A program made the translations under genes and the position numbers. 64,000 nt of DNA from Halomicrobium zhouii (GTDB lineage Archaea > Halobacteriota > Halobacteria > Halobacteriales > Haloarculaceae), in NCBI RefSeq assembly GCF_900114435.1, contig NZ_FOZK01000005.1, positions 62,001 to 126,000 on the forward strand. The letters are read 5' to 3'. The notes under the pieces were generated by a model. The model saw only the letters and a list, made by a program, of their open reading frames with translations. It made no database searches and was not told the DNA's origin. Of the stretch, positions 58,401 through 64,000 are shown piece after piece; the first letter of the stretch is position 1, and each line of letters opens with the position of its first letter.

Positions 58401-59206
58401 GCGACGACAGTCCGACGAACCGCTGGGACGCCGACGACTACGACGGCGACCACGCGTTCGTCCACGAGATGGGTGCGAGCGTCGTCGACCTGCTCGACCC
58501 TGCCTCGGGCGAGCGAGTCCTCGACCTGGGCTGTGGGACGGGCCACCTGACCGCCGAAATCGCAGCGGCGGTCGGCGACGAGGGCGCAGTCGTCGGCGTC
58601 GACCAGTCCGCCGAGATGGTCGCCGAGGCGCGCGACCAGTACCCCGACCTCGCGTTCGAGCGGGCAGACGCCACGGAGTTCGCGTCCGACGAGCCCTTCG
58701 ACGCCGTCTTCTCCAACGCGGCGCTACACTGGATGACCGACCAGGACGCCGTCGTCGAGCGGGTGGCAGACGTCCTCCGTCGAGGGTCGGACGATTCGAC
58801 CGGAGGTGGCAGGTTCGTCGCCGAGATGGGCGGCAGCGGCAACGTCGCGACCATCGTCGATGCAACTATCCGGGAACTGGCCAACCGGGGGTACGAGGCG
58901 AGCAGTCCCTGGTACTTCCCCACGGTGGGCGAACAGGCGAGTTTGCTCGAACGCCACGGCTTCGAGGTCCGCCTGATGCGACTGTTCGACCGGCCGACCG
59001 AACTCGACGGCGGACGGGAGGGCCTCCGGAACTGGCTCGGGATGTTCGGTGACTCGCTGCTGGCCGGGCCCGACGAGGCCGAACGGCGGGCGGTCGTGGC
59101 CGCCGTCGAGGACCGCTGCCGTGACGCCCTGTTCGACGCGGAGTCGGGGACGTGGACGGCCGACTACCGGCGGTTGCGGTTCGAGGCAGTCCGGACGACA
59201 GCGTGA
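58397..59206 (+). CDS. Class I SAM-dependent methyltransferase (UbiE/trans-aconitate type)
   Basis: The 269-residue protein starts with GTG 58397 (MSDDSPTNRWDADDYDGDHAF). It has motif I VLDLGCGTGHLTAEIAAAVGDEG (about residues 42-64), VVGVDQSAEMVAEARDQYP, FERADATEFASDEPFDAVFSNAALHWM (motif IV, about 91-117) and VFAEM-type GGGRFVAEMGGSGN. No substrate domain is fused. Relatives methylate small acids or quinones. C-terminal RDALFDAESGTWTADYRRLRF matches the family. TATA-like sequence upstream is weak. Confidence 0.85.
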   Translation: MSDDSPTNRWDADDYDGDHAFVHEMGASVVDLLDPASGERVLDLGCGTGHLTAEIAAAVGDEGAVVGVDQSAEMVAEARDQYPDLAFERADATEFASDEPFDAVFSNAALHWMTDQDAVVERVADVLRRGSDDSTGGGRFVAEMGGSGNVATIVDATIRELANRGYEASSPWYFPTVGEQASLLERHGFEVRLMRLFDRPTELDGGREGLRNWLGMFGDSLLAGPDEAERRAVVAAVEDRCRDALFDAESGTWTADYRRLRFEAVRTTA

Positions 59207-59257
59207 AGAGCGCGTGGTGACGAGACGGCTGGACGGAGGAACAGCCTCGAGCGGTGC

Positions 59258-60061
59258 TCAGTCCTCGTCGACGGGCCGGTCCGAGACGGTGAACACCAGG
59301 CTGTCGTCGTCGAGGGCGTCGATGCGCGTCTGGGCGGTGAAGGTGGAGCCGTCCGCCCGGCGAAGCTCGCAGTCGCCGATCCAGCGCCAGCCGTCCGCGA
59401 GGCTGGGGAAGGCGTCCTCCGCCAGGCGGCTCACCTCCGCGTCGGGGAACAGCGCCCGCCACGGGCGACCGACGAACTCCGACGGCGCCGCGCCGAACTG
59501 GCGGGCGAACAGGGGGTTGACGTACTCGACGGTGCCGTCCGGTGCGACGATGGCGACGGCATCGGAGCCGTGAGCCAGCGCGGCAAGCGACCGGCGAGCC
59601 ATGGCCGTCACCCGGCGGTATCCCACGACGGTACGGATCCGGTCGGCGAGGTGCGCGCGCTCGCTGCGGGTGGCCGCCGGCCGGAGCCGGTCAGTCCAGT
59701 CGAGTTCGGTGAGGGCGTCGCGGACCGCTCGCGACGGGGCGTGCGCCAGGAGGACCACCGGGACCGTCCGGTCGCGCTCCAGTATCGTCTCGAGCAGTTC
59801 GAGGGAGTCGTCCTCGGAGAGGTCGGACCCGACGACGACGCAGTCCGCCGCGTCGACGTGGGCCGGAGCCGCCGCCGGCGTCGTGACCGTCGGGACGCTG
59901 ATCCGGTCGGCGTCGGCGAGGGGATCACCGGCGAGCAGCTCGCCGAGCCCCTCCTCCGCGTCGGGGTCGGCGGCGACGCCGAGGACGCTAATCGACGCGG
60001 CGGGCTGCTCCTCTCCCGGCAGGAGTTCGGCCGGCGAAGACCCTGACTCTATCATGGCCAT
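59258..60061 (-). CDS. Receiver-like plus PAS domain protein
   Basis: The 267-residue protein (ATG 60061, MAMIESGSSP) has a receiver-like domain (about residues 25-150) with CVVVGSDLSEDDSLELLE and VVLLAHAPSR but no clear acceptor Asp. A PAS domain (about 160-265) follows, with GSDAVAIVAPDGTVEYVNPLFARQFGAAPSEFVGRPWRALFP. There is no output domain. It precedes a HalOD1 operon and the large PAS sensor, so it probably belongs to the same signalling group. GTG 60064 and ATG 60055 are other possible starts. Confidence 0.78.
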   Translation of the reverse strand: MAMIESGSSPAELLPGEEQPAASISVLGVAADPDAEEGLGELLAGDPLADADRISVPTVTTPAAAPAHVDAADCVVVGSDLSEDDSLELLETILERDRTVPVVLLAHAPSRAVRDALTELDWTDRLRPAATRSERAHLADRIRTVVGYRRVTAMARRSLAALAHGSDAVAIVAPDGTVEYVNPLFARQFGAAPSEFVGRPWRALFPDAEVSRLAEDAFPSLADGWRWIGDCELRRADGSTFTAQTRIDALDDDSLVFTVSDRPVDED

Positions 60062-60128
60062 CACGTGACGGTGAGCCGCGCTCGACGGACCATCGGCCCG
60101 TGCCGCCGAGACCCTGGTCTGTGTCGTC

Positions 60129-60284
60129 TCATGGGGCGATAGACTGGATTCGGTCCGACCGGATCCAGGCGTGGCCGTTCTCCGGGTCGGCGATGGTCGC
60201 GACCGTGCGCTCGCCGTCGGTGTGGACCTCGTAGGTTTCCCTGATCTCCCCGTCGGCGTTCGGGAGGCGTTCGCCCGTCGTCAT
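60129..60284 (-). CDS. Small acidic protein (DUF7331-like)
   Basis: The 51-residue protein MTTGERLPNADGEIRETYEVHTDG...PENGHAWIRSDRI has the YExxxDG...DPENxxAWIxS pattern of short haloarchaeal proteins next to HalOD1 genes. It overlaps the upstream HalOD1 gene (ATGA at 60281-60284), so the two are co-translated. No activity known. Confidence 0.65.
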   Translation of the reverse strand: MTTGERLPNADGEIRETYEVHTDGERTVATIADPENGHAWIRSDRIQSIAP

Positions 60285-60550
60285 CGGCCTGCGTCCACCG
60301 ACGGGGAGACGTACTCCTCGCCGTCGACCGTGACGACTCCATTCGCTCCCACGTCGACGGCGTGGTCGCCGTACTGAAAGGTGACACGGACGCCGGAACC
60401 GGTCCTGACGAGCGCGTCGAGGGCGTCGGTGTCGATGACGGTCGCGAGGGGCGTCATCTCGAGGGGGTCCGTCTCGGTGTGGTCGGCGATGGCCTGGACG
60501 ATGTCTGCACAGACGGCGTCGGTCTCTCGCACGGCGGTGGTGGCTTCCAT
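60281..60550 (-). CDS. HalOD1 domain protein
   Basis: The 89-residue protein (ATG 60550, MEATTAVRETDAVCADIVQAI) is a HalOD1 output domain with TETDPLEMTPLATVIDTDALDALV (about residues 24-47) and the C-terminal VRVTFQYGDHAVDVGANGVVTVDGEEYV. It is a close relative of the protein at 7057-7326, but here it is first in an ATGA-coupled pair with a DUF7331-like protein. An inverted repeat CTCGT-TTGT-ACGAG lies at 60555-60568 just upstream. Confidence 0.82.
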   Translation of the reverse strand: MEATTAVRETDAVCADIVQAIADHTETDPLEMTPLATVIDTDALDALVRTGSGVRVTFQYGDHAVDVGANGVVTVDGEEYVSPSVDAGR

Positions 60551-60554
60551 TGTA

Positions 60555-60568
60555 CTCGTACAAACGAG
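60555..60568 (-). promoter_or_regulatory. Inverted repeat upstream of the HalOD1 gene
   Basis: CTCGT-TTGT-ACGAG (minus strand) sits 5 nt before ATG 60550, over the presumed transcription start, so it may be an operator. Its right half, TTTGTACGAGTACA, resembles the kinase promoter motif TTTATRCAYGAGTA. Confidence 0.5.
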
Positions 60569-60753
60569 CAGACTGGTCATTTCGCTGTCCGCAATATGCG
60601 TTGCGACGGCGGGCGACGGGGGTAACGTGTATAGTGTCCCCGCCGATTCGCATCCGGCCCGACCCGCCGCGACGGGGCAGGCTCGCCGTGCTTCCGGCGG
60701 CTCTGCAGTGCTCCGGGGAGCATCCGTCTTTCTGAAATGCATCTGAATGGACG

Positions 60754-60760
60754 TGTATAA
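60754..60760 (+). promoter_or_regulatory. TATA box of the large PAS sensor
   Basis: TGTATAA, followed by TGAGTG, lies about 30 nt before ATG 60787. Confidence 0.6.
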
Positions 60761-60786
60761 TGAGTGTCGAACTCTAATGACACGAT

Positions 60787-63700
60787 ATGACTGCATCATG
60801 GGGCGTGGTTCCCGCGACCGACCGGTGGCGCCACCGGTGGAACCGGGTTCACGCGTGGTTCGTCCTGTCCGTCGCGTTCTGCGTCGCCGTCTCCGTGGGC
60901 ATCGTCGGCGACCCGGCAGTGTTCGGGAGCCCCGGCGGTCCGGGCCAGGTGTTGGTGGGATTCGTCGGACTCGCCGTCGCGGGCGGTGACGACGACGACG
61001 ACGCCGTCGCCGACCTCCTCGACCGGATCGAGCGCTTCGAGGACGGCGAGGACGTCGACTTCGAGAGCGACCGCGAGGACGATATCGGCCTGCTGTACGA
61101 CGCCGTCGGGTCGCTGGCTGACCGTGCTGGGGGCAGTGACCGGCGCACTGGGGGTGCCGGACGGGAACTCGAACGCCACGCGACCGCCACCGACGACGCG
61201 CTCGACGCCGTCGAGGACGTGTTTGCCGTCATCGACGAGGACGGCTACCCCCAGCGGTGGAACGAGCGTCTCGCCGACGTGCTCGGATACGACGACGCGG
61301 AGATGGCGTCGACCCACGTCCTGGAGTGGTTCCCGGCGGACGACCACCGGACGGTCGAGGGGGCGATACGGGCTGCCTCCGAGACGGGCAGCGTGCGAGT
61401 CGAGGCGCCACTCACCACGGTCGACGGAGAGCAGACCACCTACGAGTTCGTCGCCTCGGCGCTCGAAGACGCCGACGGGAATCCGGTCGTCGCGGCTATC
61501 GGACGTGACGTCTCCGAACGCACGGCGCGCGAGGCGGAACTGGAGCGGCAGGCGAGCCTGCTGGACTCGCTGTTCGAGCGGCTCCCGGTCAGCCTCTACG
61601 TCAAGGACCGGGAGGGGCGCCACGTCCGGACGAGTATCCCCTACCACCGCGAGCAGTATCCCGACGACGAGGAGTGGTTCATCGGGAAGACGGACCCGGA
61701 AATCTACGACAGCGAACTCGCAGCGGAGACCCACGCCGACGACCGGCGCGTGATCGAGGAGGGGGAGCCGATCGTCGAGAAGGTCGAGTTCGACCCCGCG
61801 GACGAGGAGTGGCTCCTCACGTCGAAGGTACCCTGGCGCGACGAGGACGGCGACGTCCGCGGTCTCATCGGTATCTCACAGTACGTCACCGAGCAGAAGG
61901 AACGCGAGCGGGAACTGCGCGAGACGAAACGGAAACTCGAACTCACACTGGAAGGGACGAGAACCGGGATCTACGACTGGAACATGGAGACGAACGAAGT
62001 CGACTGGAGCGAGACGTTCGAACGGATGCTGGGGCTCGAACCGGGCACCTTCGAGGGGACCTACGACGACTTCGAACGGCGGGTTCACCCGGACGACGTG
62101 TCACGAATCGACGCGGCGGTTGACCGGGCGCTCGAGAACGACGAACTGTTTCTGACGGAGTTCAGGCTCCGCCACGAGGACGGACGGTGGATCTGGGTCA
62201 ACGCTCGTGGTTGGGTCGTCGTCGACGAGGAGGGCCACCGGCGGATGGTCGGGATCAACCACGACATCACCGAACGCAAGGAACGAGAACAGCAGTTACA
62301 GCGCTACAAGGAGTACACCGACGACATCCTCGACGCGCTCGACGACGTGTTCTACGTGCTCGACTCGAACGGCAACCTCCAGCGGTGGAACGAGAGCATG
62401 AGCGAGGTGACCGGCTACACGGACGACGAGCTGCGGGGGAAGCAGGCGCTGGAGTTCTTCTCGGAGCAGGACGTGGAAGCCGTCTCCGCCGCGATCGAGG
62501 AGGTGTTCGAGACGGGAAACACCCGCATCGAAGTAGAGGCCCTGACCAAAGACGGACGGTCGATACCCTACGAGCTCGTCGCTGCCAGGCTGGAAGACCC
62601 CGAGGGAAACCAGGTACTGGCCGGCATCGGGCGGGACGTCAGCGAGCGCAGGCGCCTCGAGCAGGACCTTCGGACCGAGAAGGAACACTTTCGCGTGGCC
62701 CTCGAGAACTCCCCCCTCGTCGCGTTCAGGCAAGATACCGACCTCCGCTACACGTGGGTCGGCAACCCGCAACGTGACTTCAGGGACCACGAGGTGATCG
62801 GGAAGCGTGACGACGAAATATTCCCGCCCCAGTCGGCGGAAACGCTCACGGAGATCAAACGGAGCGCGCTCGAGACCGGTGACGCCGTGCGCGAGGAGGT
62901 GACGTACGAACTCCCCTCCGGCGAGGAGGTGACGTACGACCTCACGGTCGAACCGTTCCGGAACGAGTCCGGGGAGATCGTCGGCCTGACCATCGCTGCC
63001 CTGGACATAACTGAACGCAGGGAACGGGAGGCGGAGATCGAACGGACCACGGACCTCCTCGAACAGGCGGGACGGATCGCCCGCATCGGCGGGTGGGAAC
63101 TCGACCTCACCACCGACCCGCCCGAGATGACGTGGACCGACGAACTGTACGACATCCACGGCGTCGAACCCGGGACGCCGGTCGACGTCGAGACGGTCGT
63201 CGACCGCTATCACCCCGAGGACCGGGAGTACATCGAGAACCGGCTCGAGGCGGCCATCGAGCGGGGCGAGAGCTACGACATGGAGGTCCGGATCCAGTCC
63301 GGCTCGGACCAGCACCGCTGGGTGCGCGCGCTGGGCGAGGCCGTCTCCGAGGACGGCGAGGTCGTCAAACTCCGCGGCTCGATACAGGACATCACCGAAC
63401 AGAAAGAGCGCGAAGCGGAACTGCGGGCGACCAAGAACCGGATGCAGAAGTTCATCGAGACGTCACCGGTCGGCGTCGTCGGGACGACCCCGGAGGGCAT
63501 CGTCACGCTCTGGAACGACGCGATGGAGCAGATATTCGGGTGGTCCGCCGAGGAGGTGCTGGGAGAGCCGTACCCGGCGATCTCCGACGGCGACGACGAC
63601 CCGGACCCGGTCCGCCAGCGTGTCCTCGACGGCGAGGCCATCTCGCAGGTCGAACTCGAACGGGTGACGAAAGACGGCGAGCAGATCGACGTCTCGCTGT

Positions 63701-64000
63701 CGACGGGACCGGTGTACGACGCGGCGGGGGACATCAGCGAGGTCGTGGGGTACATCGAGGACATCACCGAACGAAAGGAGCGCGAGCGCGAACTGCAGGA
63801 GACGAACGAACGGCTCAACGCCGTCATCGACGCCTCGCCGGACGCCATCGTCGCCCTCGACACGGACGGGACCGTCACGCTGTGGAACCCGGCGGCCGAG
63901 CGAATCTTCGGCTGGCGCGAAGACGAGATACTCGGCGAACCGATGCCCATCGTCCCGCCGGAGCGGGCCGAGGAACACGCAGACATCCTGCGTCGTCTCG
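60787..64000 (+). CDS. Multi-PAS membrane sensor protein, 3' partial
   Basis: The frame from ATG 60787 (MTASWGVVPATDRWRHRWNRVH) is open to the window end, 1071 codons. It has an N-terminal membrane region (about residues 23-70; FVLSVAFCVAVSVGIVGDPAVFG and QVLVGFVGLAVAG) and a HAMP-like stretch (about 78-125). At least eight PAS domains follow in tandem, each ending in a DITERK/QYVTEQK-type linker, at about bases 61200-61520, 61555-61920, 61925-62280, 62305-62660, 62690-63020, 63045-63410, 63430-63775 and 63800 on. No kinase core is reached before the end. Likely a sensor histidine kinase with signals read at several PAS pockets. Confidence 0.92.
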   Translation, partial: MTASWGVVPATDRWRHRWNRVHAWFVLSVAFCVAVSVGIVGDPAVFGSPGGPGQVLVGFVGLAVAGGDDDDDAVADLLDRIERFEDGEDVDFESDREDDIGLLYDAVGSLADRAGGSDRRTGGAGRELERHATATDDALDAVEDVFAVIDEDGYPQRWNERLADVLGYDDAEMASTHVLEWFPADDHRTVEGAIRAASETGSVRVEAPLTTVDGEQTTYEFVASALEDADGNPVVAAIGRDVSERTAREAELERQASLLDSLFERLPVSLYVKDREGRHVRTSIPYHREQYPDDEEWFIGKTDPEIYDSELAAETHADDRRVIEEGEPIVEKVEFDPADEEWLLTSKVPWRDEDGDVRGLIGISQYVTEQKERERELRETKRKLELTLEGTRTGIYDWNMETNEVDWSETFERMLGLEPGTFEGTYDDFERRVHPDDVSRIDAAVDRALENDELFLTEFRLRHEDGRWIWVNARGWVVVDEEGHRRMVGINHDITERKEREQQLQRYKEYTDDILDALDDVFYVLDSNGNLQRWNESMSEVTGYTDDELRGKQALEFFSEQDVEAVSAAIEEVFETGNTRIEVEALTKDGRSIPYELVAARLEDPEGNQVLAGIGRDVSERRRLEQDLRTEKEHFRVALENSPLVAFRQDTDLRYTWVGNPQRDFRDHEVIGKRDDEIFPPQSAETLTEIKRSALETGDAVREEVTYELPSGEEVTYDLTVEPFRNESGEIVGLTIAALDITERREREAEIERTTDLLEQAGRIARIGGWELDLTTDPPEMTWTDELYDIHGVEPGTPVDVETVVDRYHPEDREYIENRLEAAIERGESYDMEVRIQSGSDQHRWVRALGEAVSEDGEVVKLRGSIQDITEQKEREAELRATKNRMQKFIETSPVGVVGTTPEGIVTLWNDAMEQIFGWSAEEVLGEPYPAISDGDDDPDPVRQRVLDGEAISQVELERVTKDGEQIDVSLSTGPVYDAAGDISEVVGYIEDITERKERERELQETNERLNAVIDASPDAIVALDTDGTVTLWNPAAERIFGWREDEILGEPMPIVPPERAEEHADILRRL

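Overview
The window looks like a piece of haloarchaeal chromosome, probably from the Haloarculaceae or a close relative. Evidence: high GC, acidic proteins, TATA boxes about 26-30 nt upstream of leaderless starts, and archaeal information genes (TBP, aIF2-gamma, Rpo7/RpoE1, Spt4). Families largely confined to halophilic archaea are also present: HalOD1, bacterio-opsin-activator HTH_10, amphi-Trp, DUF5784/5786/5787. I cannot name the species. No complete insertion sequence, CRISPR array or rRNA is visible. Two tRNAs are present (Gly-CCC, Thr-GGU).

Layout. 1-7.3 kb: two large receiver/GAF/HTH_10 regulators flank a redoxin/glutaredoxin pair and a CNNM-type transporter, followed by a HalOD1 protein. 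7.3-7.9 kb: tRNA-Gly with a nearby copy of its 3' end, a probable integration scar. 8-12.8 kb: nadE, a small AT-rich membrane-protein gene, DUF3105, enoyl-CoA hydratase, tRNA-Thr and small acidic proteins. 12.9-20.6 kb: a surface-glycan cluster with two alkaline-phosphatase-superfamily proteins, two GT4 glycosyltransferases, a methyltransferase, a Wzx-like flippase and a sulfatase. 21-29 kb: CPBP protease, DUF2071, RmuC, a KaiC-like ATPase with a GAF protein, DUF5784, DUF5786 and an NmrA-like protein. 29-33.3 kb: a cysteine-cluster protein and two paralogous PAS histidine kinases sharing a promoter motif. 33.7-41 kb: Rad3/DinG helicase, lipoprotein, aspartoacylase-like protein, MBL hydrolase, membrane proteins and DUF5787. 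41-46.8 kb: a compact information-processing block (receiver, aIF2-gamma, PIN, Rpo7, Spt4, dephospho-CoA kinase, TrmG10-like methyltransferase, TBP). 47-54 kb: zinc ribbons, hisG, an M48-like protein without its zinc site, a SAH/MTA deaminase, HTH regulators (one frameshifted) and an alcohol dehydrogenase. 54-64 kb: a secreted glycoprotein candidate, ahcY, an orphan solute-binding protein without signal peptide, a methyltransferase and a PAS/HalOD1 signalling group ending in a kinase-like sensor with at least eight PAS domains that runs off the window.

The most unusual content is non-coding. Three intergenic elements (1682-2073, 37731-38115, 45755-46081) share one nested-palindrome design: outer arms GAAAGCCC/GGGCTTTC and inner arms GCCCTTTCAKTC and its complement. 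Two of them show compensatory base-pair changes in two different stems, so the structure rather than the sequence seems conserved. A second class is arrays of short hairpins with variable arms around a near-constant loop (26.75, 54.3 and 56.8 kb). At 28022-28112 three mini-ORFs are chained by ATGA overlaps between two genes. These are the best candidates for something not previously described.
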